In this document: in pieces, positions 33,871 to 43,116 of the stretch
Position numbering within the stretch: the stretch's first letter is position 1
Layout: each line of letters starts with the position of its first letter
Source of the DNA: AP-15 sp036500965
GTDB taxonomy: Bacteria; Pseudomonadota; Alphaproteobacteria; ATCC43930; CGMCC-115725
Assembly (NCBI GenBank): GCA_036500965.1
Contig: DASYBC010000153.1
Coordinates: 1-46,570 of the forward strand
Direction: 5' to 3'
DNA: 46,570 nt
The notes under the pieces: model-generated
What the model saw: only the letters and a program-made list of their open reading frames with translations
Told to the model about the DNA's origin: nothing
Database searches by the model: none
Made by a program: the position numbers and the translations under genes

Positions 33871-35436
33871 ATGGCCGACGCGGCGCTCATTATCGATGAC
33901 GATGCGCTGGTGAGCTGCCAGGGCCCGCCGCTGCGCGACGCCGTCCTCTCAGGTGCATTTTTTGGCGAGCATCGCCTCGCTGCCGGACGGGTCGCTGCAT
34001 TCGCGGCCGCTCGCAAGGTTGGCTCGCTCGCCGCTGACGCCTTGTCCGAATGGTTCGGGCCGGCAGCCGCGCAGCACTTCGCTGCCGACCCGGAACGCTG
34101 CCGCGCTGCGCTCGACCGGGAGATCGCAGCCCTCGACGAGCTGATCGGCGCCCAGCTCGACGCGATCCTGCACCACCCGCGCCTGCGCCGTCTCGAAGGA
34201 AGCTGGCGCGGCGTCGCCTGGCTGGTCGACGGGCTCGACCCATCGAGCCGGGTCAAGGTCAAGCTGCTGAACATTTCCTGGCCGGAACTGTGTCGCGATC
34301 TCGATCGGGTTGTCGAATTCGACCAGAGCCAGCTGTTCCGCAAGGTGTATGAGGAAGAATTCGGGTCGCCGGGCGGCGAGCCCTACGGGCTGCTGATCGT
34401 TGATCACGAAATCCGCCACCGCCCGTCTGCCGGTGTGCCGAGCGACGATGTGACCGCCTTGGGGCAGCTGGCCGGCATCGCCGCCGCCGCCTTTGTGCCG
34501 ACCGTTCTGGCCGCTTCGCCCGCCCTCCTGCAGGTCGAGGAGTTCGCCGAGCTCGGCACCGCGATCGATCTCTCCGACCCGTTCCGGTCGCCCGAGTTCA
34601 CGCGCTTTCGCAGCCTCTCCTCCCACGAGGAGATGCGGTTTGTCGGCATCACCTTGCCGCGGGTGCTGGCGCGCCCGCCCTGGCTCGACGATCCGGCGCG
34701 CGCCGACGGGTTTCGCTATGAGGAGTATGCTCCGCAGGTTTCGTCGCGGGTTTGGATGATTGCTGGATACGCCTTCGCCTCGGTCGTGGCCCGCGCCTTC
34801 AACAATCATTCCTGGCCGGCCGATGTGCGCGGGTCCGAGACCGATTTCATCGGCGGTGGCCTCGTGACCGATCTGCCGGTCGAGCCGTTTCGCACCGACC
34901 CAGACCATGTATGGGTGCGCCCGTCGCTCGATCTGGTGCTGTCGGACCGGCTGGAGGCGGCGCTGGTCGAGGCCGGCCTGATGCCGCTCTCCGCCTTGCC
35001 TTATGGCGAGGAAGCGGTGTTTTCCGCGGTGCGCAGCCTGCAGGCGCCGGCCACCTTCATCGGCCGTGCCGGTGCCGCCGCCAATGCCAATGCGCGGCTC
35101 TCGGTGCAGCTCAACTCGATGCTTTGCGTCTCGCGGTTCGCCCATTACGTCAAGGTCATGGGGCGCGATATGGTCGGCTCGTTCAAGACCGCCGAGGACA
35201 TCGAGGCCGCGCTGCAGCGCTGGCTGACCGGCTACGTCAACAGCAATCTCGCAGCCGGCCCCGAGGGCCGGGCGCGCTTTCCGCTGGTGGCGGCGCGGGT
35301 CAGCGTGCGCGAGAAGGCCGGCCGCCCCGGCGTCTTCGGCTGCACTGTTCTGCTGCAGCCGCATTTCCAGCTCGACGATGTGTCGGCGACGTTCCGCCTG
35401 GTCACCGACATCGAGGCGCCGGGGATGCGGATATGA
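33871..35436 (+). CDS. Second TssC-like sheath protein (ImpD/TssC40-like)
   Basis: A divergent paralogue of TssC, 521 residues. It keeps LEGSWRGVAWLVDG, VVEFDQSQLFRKVYEEEFGSPGGEPYGLLIVDHEI, the SRFAHYVKVMGRDMVGSFKT helix and YVNSNLAAGPEGRARFPLVAARVSVRE, but has its own N-terminus (about 90 residues replacing the TssC one) and differs in the middle (EFAELGTAIDLSDPFRSPEFTRFRSLSS). The same tssB-tssC-tssC arrangement is known in Agrobacterium (two TssC proteins) and Rhizobium (ImpC, ImpD). It may form mixed sheath or a baseplate-proximal ring; the role is inferred. It lies 39 bases after tssC and 13 before tagJ. Confidence 0.9.
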   Translation: MADAALIIDDDALVSCQGPPLRDAVLSGAFFGEHRLAAGRVAAFAAARKVGSLAADALSEWFGPAAAQHFAADPERCRAALDREIAALDELIGAQLDAILHHPRLRRLEGSWRGVAWLVDGLDPSSRVKVKLLNISWPELCRDLDRVVEFDQSQLFRKVYEEEFGSPGGEPYGLLIVDHEIRHRPSAGVPSDDVTALGQLAGIAAAAFVPTVLAASPALLQVEEFAELGTAIDLSDPFRSPEFTRFRSLSSHEEMRFVGITLPRVLARPPWLDDPARADGFRYEEYAPQVSSRVWMIAGYAFASVVARAFNNHSWPADVRGSETDFIGGGLVTDLPVEPFRTDPDHVWVRPSLDLVLSDRLEAALVEAGLMPLSALPYGEEAVFSAVRSLQAPATFIGRAGAAANANARLSVQLNSMLCVSRFAHYVKVMGRDMVGSFKTAEDIEAALQRWLTGYVNSNLAAGPEGRARFPLVAARVSVREKAGRPGVFGCTVLLQPHFQLDDVSATFRLVTDIEAPGMRI

Positions 35437-35449
35437 GGGAATTGCGCTG

Positions 35450-36253
35450 ATGTCGCAGCCTCGCGAGGGTGCTGGGGAGCTGCTCCGCGCCGGCAAGCTC
35501 GACGCGGCGATCGCGGCGGCGAATGCCGGCCTGCGCGGCGACCCGGCGAGCCTCGGCAAGCGAATCCTGCTCGCCGAGCTGCTGCTGTTCGCCGGCAATT
35601 TGGCGCGCGCCGATGTGATCCTCGATGCCGCCTCCCAGGTCGATCCGACGGCCGCGATCGCCGTTGCCGAGTTCCGCCAGCTGCTGCGTGCCGAGACCGC
35701 GCGACGCCAGCACCGCCGCGACGGCCGCGTCCCCGAATTTATCGGGGAGCCGACGCCGGCGTTGCGCGCCTCTCTGGCGGCGTCGGTGGCGACCCGCGCC
35801 GGCGATACGGCGGCGGCCCGCTGCGCCGCCGAGGCGGAGGCGGTCCGGCCGCGGGTTCCCGGCCGGGCGGGTGATGCGCCGTTCGACGACTTTCGCGACG
35901 CCGATGATCTCTATGCCGGCTTTTTCGAAATCTTGACCACGACCGGAAAATATTTCTGGATCCCGACCGAGCGGGTCGTCAGCATCGAGTTCCGCGCCAC
36001 CCGCCGCCCGCGCGATCTGGTTTGGCGCGGTGCCGGCGTCTCGGTCGAGAACGGGCCGGACGGCGAGGTGTATTTGCCGGCGATCTACGATGCCGACCGG
36101 CCGGAGCTCGGCGACGAATTCCGCCTCGGCCGCGCGACCGAGTGGCGCGGCCCCGAAAGCGGGCCGGTGGTCGGCATCGGCCAGCGCGTCTTTCTGGTCG
36201 GCGAGGAGGCCCGCAACATCATGGACCTCACGACGCTTCAGTTTGGCACATGA
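35450..36253 (+). CDS. tagJ: T6SS accessory protein TagJ (ImpE/SciE family)
   Basis: Accessory protein that binds TssB and assists ClpV recruitment to sheath in TssB/ClpV systems of this class. The 267-residue protein has an N-terminal TPR-like helical region (ELLRAGKLDAAIAAANAGLRGDPASLGKRILLAELLLFAGNLARADVILDAA) and a C-terminal ImpE beta domain (DADDLYAGFFEILTTTGKYFWIPTERVVSIEFRATRRPRDLVWRGA, VYLPAIYDAD, DEFRLGRATEWRG). The ATG at 35450 overlaps nothing upstream and is preferred to 35378 within the tssC-like gene. Its stop overlaps the tssE start (ATGA). Confidence 0.92.
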   Translation: MSQPREGAGELLRAGKLDAAIAAANAGLRGDPASLGKRILLAELLLFAGNLARADVILDAASQVDPTAAIAVAEFRQLLRAETARRQHRRDGRVPEFIGEPTPALRASLAASVATRAGDTAAARCAAEAEAVRPRVPGRAGDAPFDDFRDADDLYAGFFEILTTTGKYFWIPTERVVSIEFRATRRPRDLVWRGAGVSVENGPDGEVYLPAIYDADRPELGDEFRLGRATEWRGPESGPVVGIGQRVFLVGEEARNIMDLTTLQFGT

Positions 36254-36792
36254 GCGAGCGCACGCCGCGGAACCGCGAGCGAGAGCCGGCGCCGGTTGCC
36301 CAATTGTCGCTGCTCGACCGGCTCGACGATGAGGCGCCGGACCAATTGCGCGACCCGCCGCCGTCGGCGGGCGACAGCCTGGCGGCGCTGCGCCGCAATG
36401 TGCGCCGCGACCTCGAGGCCCTGCTCAACACCCGCCGCCGCTGGCGGTCTTGGCCGGACCGCTTCACTGAGCTGGCGCTATCCCCGATCGGCTATGGGAT
36501 CACCGATTTTGCCGCGGGTGCGTTCAACGATCCGGCGCGGCGCGACCAGCTGCGCAGCGAGATCGAGCAGACGATCCGGCGGTTCGAGCCGCGGCTGGCG
36601 CGGGTTCGCGTCACCCTGGTCGAGGCCGGCGATCGGCTCGATGCGACGTTGCGCCTGCGGGTCGATGCATTGCTGCGCACCGAGCCGGCGCCGGAGCCGG
36701 TCGCCTTCGACACCCTGGTTGATGCCGCCACCGCCGAGATTGCGGTGCGCGCCAACCTCAGTCCACGGTTGCAAATCCCCGACGATGTCTGA
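36250..36792 (+). CDS. tssE: T6SS baseplate protein TssE (gp25-like)
   Basis: Baseplate wedge component, related to phage T4 gp25, which nucleates the sheath. The 180-residue protein has QLSLLDRLDDEAP near the start, the block LAALRRNVRRDLEALLNTRRR, SPIGYGITDFAAGAFNDP and a C-terminal gp25 fold (IEQTIRRFEPRLARVRVTLVEA, LRLRVDALLRTEP). The start overlaps the tagJ stop by four bases and the end overlaps the tssF start by eight. Confidence 0.95.
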   Translation: MSERTPRNREREPAPVAQLSLLDRLDDEAPDQLRDPPPSAGDSLAALRRNVRRDLEALLNTRRRWRSWPDRFTELALSPIGYGITDFAAGAFNDPARRDQLRSEIEQTIRRFEPRLARVRVTLVEAGDRLDATLRLRVDALLRTEPAPEPVAFDTLVDAATAEIAVRANLSPRLQIPDDV

Positions 36793-38608
36793 CGCGCTGC
36801 TCTCCTATTACGACCGCGAGCTCAACGCGATCCGCCGTCTGGCCGCCGATTTCGCCGAGGCCCATCCCAAAATTGCCGGGCGCTTGCGGCTGTCGAGCGA
36901 CAGCGTGGACGATCCGCATGTCGAGAGGCTCCTGGAAGGCCTCGCTTTTGTCGCGGCACGCGTGCATCACCGGCTCGACGACGAGTTTCCCGAGCTGACC
37001 GATGCTCTGCTCGGCGTGCTCTATCCGCATTATCTCGCCCCAGTCCCGTCGGCCGCGATCGTGCAGCTTCAGCCGCAGCGCGATCTGGCGGTCCCGGTGC
37101 GTTTGGCGGCGGGCCTGGCGATCGATAGCGAGCCGGTGCGCGGCGAGCCGTGCCGCTTCCGCACCGCCTGGCCGGTCGCGCTCTGGCCGGTCGAGATCGA
37201 GAGCGTCCGACTTTCCGGCCTGCCGCTTTCGGCGCCGGCAAACCCGCTCGCCAATGGCGCCGCGGCGGTGTTGCGGATCAGGCTTTGCTGCAGCTCGGCG
37301 GAGGCGAGCTTCGCCCGCCTCGGGATCGACCGCCTGCGCTTTTTTCTGCGCGGCACGACCAATGTGGCGCTGCCGCTCTACGAGCTGTTGTGCGGCCACG
37401 CGCTGGCGGTGGCGTATGCCGACGGTACGACCGATCCGGCGCCGACGATCATGCCCGCCGCGGTGATCGAGCCCGCCGGCTTCGCACCGGAAGAGGCGCT
37501 GCTGCCGTGGCCGGCGCGCAGCTTTGCCGGGTTTCGACTGCTGACCGAGTATTTTGCCTTTCCGCAGAAATTCCTGTTTGTCGATTTCACCCGGATGGAA
37601 GGGAGAACCCTGCTGACCGACGGCCGCCATCTCGAGATTTTCGTCTATCTCGACCGCGCCGTGCCGGAGCTCGAGCGGGTTGTCGGTCCCGAGACCTTGG
37701 CGCTCGGCTGCACCCCGATCGTCAATCTGTTTGCGCAGCGCTGCGAGCCGATCCGGCTGACCCATGCCGCCACCGAATACCGCATCGTGCCGGATGCACG
37801 CCGCCCCGCTGCGCTTGAAATTTGGCAGGTCGAGCGCGTGCGCGAAACCGGCGCGGACGGCAGCGCGCGCTTCTGGCGACCCTTCTACCGGCTGACCCAC
37901 GCCGATCCGGAGGAGGCGACGCCGGCGGGCTTTTATCACCCGGTCCGCCGCGACACCGCGGCGCCGCTGACCGGCAGCGAGGTTTATCTGGCGCCCTACG
38001 ATCCCGGCTTCGATCCCGACGCGCCGGCCGACTCCGTCCTCTCCGTCGACGCGCTCTGCTTCAACCGCGACCTGCCGAGCGCGCTGCCGTTTGGCGGCGG
38101 CCGTCCAGAGCTGCGTCTGGTCGAAGGCTCGGCCGCCGTTCTGGCGCTGTCTTGTTTGACCGCGCCGACGCCGACCTTGCGTCGCCCGCTGCGCGAGCGG
38201 CGCTTTTGGCGGCTCGTCTCGCATCTTTCGCTCGGCCACCTTTCCGTCGTCGGCGGCGCCGAGGGCGCCGCCGCGCTGCGCGAGGTTCTGCGGCTTTACG
38301 ATTTGCACGATTCGGCCGAATCCCGAGCCGCGATCGATGCCCTGGTCGGCGTCTCCGCGGCGCCAGGTGCGGCGCGTGTCCCCGGTGCCCGCGCCGGCGC
38401 GTTTTGCCGGGGGCTCGACGTGATGCTCGAATTCGACCAGCGCGCGTGGCAGGACGGCGGGCTCTATCTGCTGGCCGCTGTGCTCGACCGCTTTCTGGCG
38501 CTGCACGCGACGGTGAATTCCTTTGTGCGGACGAGCGTCGTGCTGCGCGGCCGCAGCGGCCGCGTCGCAGCCTGGCCGGCGCGGGCCGGGATGCGCCTGC
38601 TGCTCTGA
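36785..38608 (+). CDS. tssF: T6SS baseplate protein TssF
   Basis: Wedge protein that forms a TssF2-TssG1 complex around the spike. The 607-residue protein begins LLSYYDRELNAIRRLAADFAEAHPKIAGRL and continues with DPHVERLLEGLAFVAARVHHRLDDEFPELTDALLGVLYPHYLAPVPS, the most conserved part of the family. Later blocks are LLTEYFAFPQKFLFVDF and HAATEYRIVPDARRP. The ATG at 36785 lies within the tssE end. The stop overlaps the tssG start (TGATG). Confidence 0.96.
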   Translation: MSDALLSYYDRELNAIRRLAADFAEAHPKIAGRLRLSSDSVDDPHVERLLEGLAFVAARVHHRLDDEFPELTDALLGVLYPHYLAPVPSAAIVQLQPQRDLAVPVRLAAGLAIDSEPVRGEPCRFRTAWPVALWPVEIESVRLSGLPLSAPANPLANGAAAVLRIRLCCSSAEASFARLGIDRLRFFLRGTTNVALPLYELLCGHALAVAYADGTTDPAPTIMPAAVIEPAGFAPEEALLPWPARSFAGFRLLTEYFAFPQKFLFVDFTRMEGRTLLTDGRHLEIFVYLDRAVPELERVVGPETLALGCTPIVNLFAQRCEPIRLTHAATEYRIVPDARRPAALEIWQVERVRETGADGSARFWRPFYRLTHADPEEATPAGFYHPVRRDTAAPLTGSEVYLAPYDPGFDPDAPADSVLSVDALCFNRDLPSALPFGGGRPELRLVEGSAAVLALSCLTAPTPTLRRPLRERRFWRLVSHLSLGHLSVVGGAEGAAALREVLRLYDLHDSAESRAAIDALVGVSAAPGAARVPGARAGAFCRGLDVMLEFDQRAWQDGGLYLLAAVLDRFLALHATVNSFVRTSVVLRGRSGRVAAWPARAGMRLLL

Positions 38609-39690
38609 TGCCGGCGGACCTGCCGCGACCGGGGCGATCCCCATCCGCGCGGCTCCATGCCGAGCCGCGGCGGTTCGCCTTTGACGCCGCGGTGCGAGTT
38701 CTGACGCATGCAGCCGATACCGCCGATCCGGCCGAGGCGGCGCGGTTTCGCACGGTCCCGGGTCTCGCTTACCCGCCGGCCGACATTCTCGCGGTCGCGC
38801 CGGCGACCGATGGCCGGCCGGCGCAGGTCGCCGCCGGGATGATCGGGCTCGCCGGCGTCTCGGGGGTGCTGCCCCGGCCTTATACCGAGTTCCTGACCGC
38901 GAGCTTGCGCCATCGCTCGGTGGCGCTGCACGAGTATCTCGATCTGCTGTCGCATCGTCTCGTCGCGTTTTTCGCGCGCGCCGGCGGCAAATATCGTCTC
39001 AATCGCGCGGCCGAGGCGGCGGCTGCGGCGCACCCGCCCGAACCCGACCGGGCCGCAGAGGCGCTGCTGGCGTTTACCGGCTACGCCACCCCGTCTCTGG
39101 CGCCGCGCCTCGCCGTCGGGGTCGAGCCGCTGCTCTATTATGCCGGGCTCTTCGCCGGCCGGCCGCGCTCGGCGGAAAAGCTCGCCGCCCTGGTGTCGGA
39201 TTGGCTCGGCCGCAAGGTCGAGGTGGAGCAGTTTGCCGGAACCTGGCTGTCGCTGCCGCCCGATCAGCGCACCGCGCTCGCCGCGGGCCGCCAGCCCGGC
39301 ACCTGGAATCGCCTCGGTGTCGACGCCGCGATCGGGGTTCGCGCCTGGGATTTGCACGCCCGGATCATCCTGCGCATCGGCCCGCTCGACCGCGCCGCGT
39401 TCGAGGCGCTGCTGCCGGACCGCCCCGGCCTGCAGCGGCTGGTATCGCTCGTCCGCGCCTTTCTCGGCTTCGAGATCGGCTTTGCCGTCAACCCGGTGCT
39501 GGCCGGGCCCGAGGTGCCGTCGCTGCGGCTCGACCACCGGGCCGATCCGCCGCCGCGGCTCGGCTGGAATTCGTGGATCGCGGCGCCCGGAGCTCAACCG
39601 CTCGGGCTGCCCCGCGCCGATGCCGCCGACGCGGTGTTCGAGGCCGAGATCGTGGAGGCCGAAGAACTCGCCGGGAAGGCTCGCAATTGA
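38608..39690 (+). CDS. tssG: T6SS baseplate protein TssG
   Basis: Partner of TssF in the baseplate wedge. The 360-residue protein has RRFAFDAAVRVL near the start, the conserved GLAGVSGVLPRPYTEFLTASLR and ALHEYLDLLSHRLVAFFARAGGKYR, LLYYAGLFAGRPRSAEKLAALVSDWLGRKVEVEQFAGTWLSLPPDQRT and LGWNSWI near the end. Its TGA overlaps the TTG start of the methyltransferase gene that follows (TTGA). Confidence 0.95.
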   Translation: MPADLPRPGRSPSARLHAEPRRFAFDAAVRVLTHAADTADPAEAARFRTVPGLAYPPADILAVAPATDGRPAQVAAGMIGLAGVSGVLPRPYTEFLTASLRHRSVALHEYLDLLSHRLVAFFARAGGKYRLNRAAEAAAAAHPPEPDRAAEALLAFTGYATPSLAPRLAVGVEPLLYYAGLFAGRPRSAEKLAALVSDWLGRKVEVEQFAGTWLSLPPDQRTALAAGRQPGTWNRLGVDAAIGVRAWDLHARIILRIGPLDRAAFEALLPDRPGLQRLVSLVRAFLGFEIGFAVNPVLAGPEVPSLRLDHRADPPPRLGWNSWIAAPGAQPLGLPRADAADAVFEAEIVEAEELAGKARN

Positions 39691-41219
39691 CTGGCCCGAG
39701 CAGTGGCTGGGGCGGCGGCTATGTGACCGACGTACCCTATATTCCGGGCTATTATCGGCACCAATCGCCGCTGCATCTTAATCTCGCCTGCCTGCTCGGC
39801 GGCGTGGCCGGGATCGAAATCGCCTGCGGGACGCCGCTCTCCTATTTGGAGCTCGGCTGCGGCCACGGCTTTGGCGCGCTGGCGCTCGCCGTATGCAACC
39901 CGTCCTGGCAGGTGACCGGCGTCGATTTCAACCCGGCTCATATCGCCGCCGCGCGCGCGCTCGCGGCGGAGGCCGGGATCGCCAATGCGCGATTTGTCGA
40001 GGCCGACCTCACCACTCTCGGCGACGGGCCGCGCGCGGACCAGGTGCCGCAGGCCGACGCCGTCACGATCCACGGCTTGTGGAGCTGGGTTACCGACCCG
40101 GTTCGGGCTGGCATCGTCCGCCTGCTCGACGCCAAGGTTCGGCCGGGCGGCGTCGTGCATCTCAGCTACAATTCGCTGCCTGCCTGGCAAGGCGCGCTCG
40201 GCATGCAGCGGCTGGTGCGCGAGGCCGGGGAGCGGCTCGCCGCGGCGAGCGACCGGCAGGCCAAGGCCGGGTTCGAAACCGCATGGGCGCTGGCCGAGGC
40301 GAAGGCTCATCACCTGGGCGGTCTGCCGTTTGTCGAATCCTTGCTGGAACATGCCAGGCAGAGCCAGCTGTCGTATCTGGCCCACGAATACATGAACCAG
40401 GCATGGCGCCCGTGCTTCCATGCCGATGTCGTCGCGGCGCTTGCCGCCGCCAAGCTCGACTGGGTGGCATCGGCGCATCTGCTCGAAAATTTTTCCGCGC
40501 TGAACCTCTCCGATAAAGTCCGGGCCGTCTCCGCCCGGTTCGACGACCCGGTGATTCGCGAGCTGGTCAAGGACATGTGCCTGCCGCGCGGCCTGCGCCA
40601 GGATGTGTTTGTGCGTGGGGCGCGCCGTCTGCTGCCAGAGCAGCGCGACGAGGCGCTCGGCAAATTCGTTCTCGGTCTCTTATGTCCCGAGCCGGAGTTC
40701 AGCTGGGAATTCGATGTGCCAACCGGTCGGGCGACGCTTGACCGCGGCTTTTTCGGCCCGATCGTCAAGGCACTCGGGCAAGGCCCGCGGCGCGTCCACG
40801 ATCTGCTCGCGCTGCCGGACCTGCCCCGGCGCGACAATCCGAGCGAGCTCGTCGGCATGCTGGTCGGCACCGACCAGGCGCTGCCGATGCTGGCACCGCC
40901 CGGCGCGCCGGACCCGCAGGTGACCCGGTTCAACCGATTGGCGGCACAGCGCTTGGCGCATCGCGGCAACCTTAACAGCGGCATCGCGCTTGCCGCTTTC
41001 GGCACCGGGGCGCCGCTCCCATGCACGATGCTCGATCTGTTTGTGGCCGTCCGGCTCGGGGAGGAGCGCACGCCCAATCCCGCAGGTTGGGCCGCGACGC
41101 TTGGCGCCGCCCAGCCGGAAGCCGAACAGGACCGGCTGCGCAGCTTCATCGAGCGTCTGATCGTCGCGCGCGCCCCGGTCTGGCGCCGCCTTGGCGGGCT
41201 TGCCGCCGCCCCGCCGTGA
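39687..41219 (+). CDS. SAM-dependent methyltransferase with regulatory domain, T6SS-linked
   Basis: Predicted to transfer a methyl group from S-adenosylmethionine to an unknown substrate. The 510-residue protein opens with YIPGYYRHQSPLHLNLACLL, then a class I Rossmann fold with SYLELGCGHGFGALALAV (motif I, about residue 51), GVDFNPAHI (motif II acid) and ADAVTIHGLWSWV. A central/C-terminal part (about 210-300: SYLAHEYMNQAWRPCFHADVVAAL, LLENFSALNLSDKVRAV) matches the 'methyltransferase regulatory domain' in proteins of this kind. A TTG start overlaps the tssG stop by four bases; a GTG at 39723 is the alternative. Its place between tssG and the kinase argues for a T6SS role, perhaps modifying an apparatus or effector protein. 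Confidence 0.82.
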   Translation: MTGPSSGWGGGYVTDVPYIPGYYRHQSPLHLNLACLLGGVAGIEIACGTPLSYLELGCGHGFGALALAVCNPSWQVTGVDFNPAHIAAARALAAEAGIANARFVEADLTTLGDGPRADQVPQADAVTIHGLWSWVTDPVRAGIVRLLDAKVRPGGVVHLSYNSLPAWQGALGMQRLVREAGERLAAASDRQAKAGFETAWALAEAKAHHLGGLPFVESLLEHARQSQLSYLAHEYMNQAWRPCFHADVVAALAAAKLDWVASAHLLENFSALNLSDKVRAVSARFDDPVIRELVKDMCLPRGLRQDVFVRGARRLLPEQRDEALGKFVLGLLCPEPEFSWEFDVPTGRATLDRGFFGPIVKALGQGPRRVHDLLALPDLPRRDNPSELVGMLVGTDQALPMLAPPGAPDPQVTRFNRLAAQRLAHRGNLNSGIALAAFGTGAPLPCTMLDLFVAVRLGEERTPNPAGWAATLGAAQPEAEQDRLRSFIERLIVARAPVWRRLGGLAAAPP

Positions 41220-41255
41220 GCGGTCCGACCCGGGGCGGCGGCATCGTGCTATATC

Positions 41256-43031
41256 GTGCCGATGCCTGATCCGGATTCCCCGTCGCCAGCGCCGGAAGAC
41301 GGCCAGGAGGCGACGCGTCTGTTTGCCACACGGGGAGCGGCAAAAAGCACGGTCCTGCAATCGGGGACCGTGCTCGGCAACACCTATGTCATCGGGGCTT
41401 TGCTCGGCCGGGGCGGCATGGGCGAGGTCTATCGCGCGACGCATGTCGAGCTTGGGACCGAGCATGCGATCAAAATCATGCTGCCGAGCCTCGCCGACGA
41501 CCCAAAAATCGTCCAACTGTTCCGCGAGGAAGCGCGCAAGCTCGGCCGGGTCAACAACGATGCGATCGTCAATTACGAGGGGTTTTTCCGCGACGAGCAC
41601 GGACTGCGCTATCTGGTCACCGAGTTTGTCCACGGCGAATCGCTGCAGCAGGTTCTGCACCGCCGACGCCTCGAGCCGGAGGAGGTGCTGCGGCTGCGTG
41701 ACCGGCTGGCCTCGGGCCTCGCGGCGGCGCACGAGATCGACATCGTCCACCGCGACGTCTCGCCGGAAAACGTCCTGTTGCCCGAGGGTCGGGTGGATCG
41801 AGCCAAGCTGATCGATTTCGGCATCGCCAAAGCGATGGGCCCCAAGGCGATAAGTTCGGCGAACGCGACCGTGCTCGGCGGCGAATTCGCCGGCAAATAC
41901 TCCTATGTCTCGCCGGAGCAAATCGGGCTGTTTGGCGGCAGGGTCGATTTGCGATCGGACATCTACAGCCTCGGCCTGGTGCTCGCGGCTGCCGCGATCG
42001 GCTTTGGCAGAAAGCTCGATATGGGCTCCTCGGCGGCGACGATGATCGCCGCCCGGCAGCGGGTGCCCGATCTCTCGGAGGTGCCGGCGCCGCTGCGCCC
42101 GGTCATAGCACCAATGCTGGCGCCCCGGCCCGACGACCGCCCACCCTCGATGCGCGCCTTGCCGGGCGGTGTCGGCGACCGTCTGCGGGCCTCGGTCTCC
42201 GGGTTGGGCGCCGTCCCCGTGGAATCGTCAAGACGGCGCGCATTCCTGGCGCTTGCGGCGGCCGCCGGCTTGATTGCGCTGATTGTCGCAGCGCTGGCGA
42301 TGCTGCGGGTGCTGAGGCCGCCGCCCTCGACCGATGAGCTGCGCGCCAGCCTCGCGGCAGCGACCGCCGGATACCACTGCGCATCGCTCGATTACACGCT
42401 CGGCCCCGACCGATCCGCGCGCGTATCCGGCTATGCGGCGACTCCCGGCGATATCGCTCGGCTGCGGCATGCGGTCGACGGCATCGGCGGCATCACCAAG
42501 GTGGATTTCGCTGTCGGCCTTCGCGTCTGGCCCTATTGTCAGGCGCTGGCAATTCTGCAGCCCTTGATGCAACACCAGCCGCGGGTGGCCGCGACCGTTT
42601 CGCTGTCGCCCTGGGGCGAGGCGCATCTCGGCCAGCCCCTCTACGTCGATGCGCGCGCGCCGAGCTTTGATGGATACATTTATGTCGATTACTTCGATGG
42701 CGAAGGCGACGTGCTCCACCTGTTTCCCAACAGCGAGGACCGGTTGAACTTCAGGCCGGCGCAAAATCATTGGGTTCTGGGCAAGCCGCCGCTGGCGAGG
42801 TGCTGGATTCTCGGCGGCCGCACCGGCGAACAGCTGATCACCCTGATTGCCACCGCCGAGCCGCTCTTCCCCGACCGACGGCCGGAAGCGGAGAACGCTC
42901 GGGACTATCTTCCGGCGCTGTCGCAGGCGATCGCCGATTTGCCCCGAGGCCGGAGCACCGCCGTGACCGACTTCTTTCAGCTGGGCGCCGCACCGCCCCT
43001 TGCGTCTCGCGTCGATGGCTGCCGCTCGTAA
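41256..43031 (+). CDS. ppkA: T6SS transmembrane Ser/Thr kinase, PpkA-like
   Basis: Sensor kinase that phosphorylates the FHA protein or TssL to start T6SS assembly. The 591-residue protein has a Hanks-type kinase domain with all residues: GRGGMGEVY (about 50), catalytic Lys in HAIKIM, HRDVSPENVLL (about 165, catalytic Asp), LIDFGIAK (about 187) and YVSPEQ in the activation segment. One membrane helix lies at about 330-352. The periplasmic C-terminal half includes a DUF4384-like segment (LGQPLYVDARAPSFDGYIYVDYFDGEGDVLHLFPN), a likely sensory part. A GTG start is used; an ATG two codons later is equally possible. It ends the tssA-tssG operon, 36 bases after the methyltransferase, and works opposite PppA. 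Confidence 0.9.
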   Translation: MPMPDPDSPSPAPEDGQEATRLFATRGAAKSTVLQSGTVLGNTYVIGALLGRGGMGEVYRATHVELGTEHAIKIMLPSLADDPKIVQLFREEARKLGRVNNDAIVNYEGFFRDEHGLRYLVTEFVHGESLQQVLHRRRLEPEEVLRLRDRLASGLAAAHEIDIVHRDVSPENVLLPEGRVDRAKLIDFGIAKAMGPKAISSANATVLGGEFAGKYSYVSPEQIGLFGGRVDLRSDIYSLGLVLAAAAIGFGRKLDMGSSAATMIAARQRVPDLSEVPAPLRPVIAPMLAPRPDDRPPSMRALPGGVGDRLRASVSGLGAVPVESSRRRAFLALAAAAGLIALIVAALAMLRVLRPPPSTDELRASLAAATAGYHCASLDYTLGPDRSARVSGYAATPGDIARLRHAVDGIGGITKVDFAVGLRVWPYCQALAILQPLMQHQPRVAATVSLSPWGEAHLGQPLYVDARAPSFDGYIYVDYFDGEGDVLHLFPNSEDRLNFRPAQNHWVLGKPPLARCWILGGRTGEQLITLIATAEPLFPDRRPEAENARDYLPALSQAIADLPRGRSTAVTDFFQLGAAPPLASRVDGCRS

Positions 43032-43087
43032 GGCGATATTCCCTTACCTGCCCTTGCACGGCGGCGGATAACCGGTCGCTGGCGGCC

Positions 43088-43116
43088 TTGACAGGCTTGG
43101 GGCGCCTCACTACGGT
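43088..43116 (+). promoter_or_regulatory. Candidate sigma-70 promoter of the F0 operon
   Basis: TTGACA (43088-43093) is a perfect -35 box, followed after 17 bases by TACGGT (43111-43116), a weak -10. It lies in the 144-base gap between the kinase gene and atpI, about 60 bases before the atpI ATG, where an atp promoter is expected. Confidence 0.45.

Noticed and set aside
36758..38644. 628-codon open frame on the minus strand
   Set aside because: Antisense to tssF, an artefact of codon bias.
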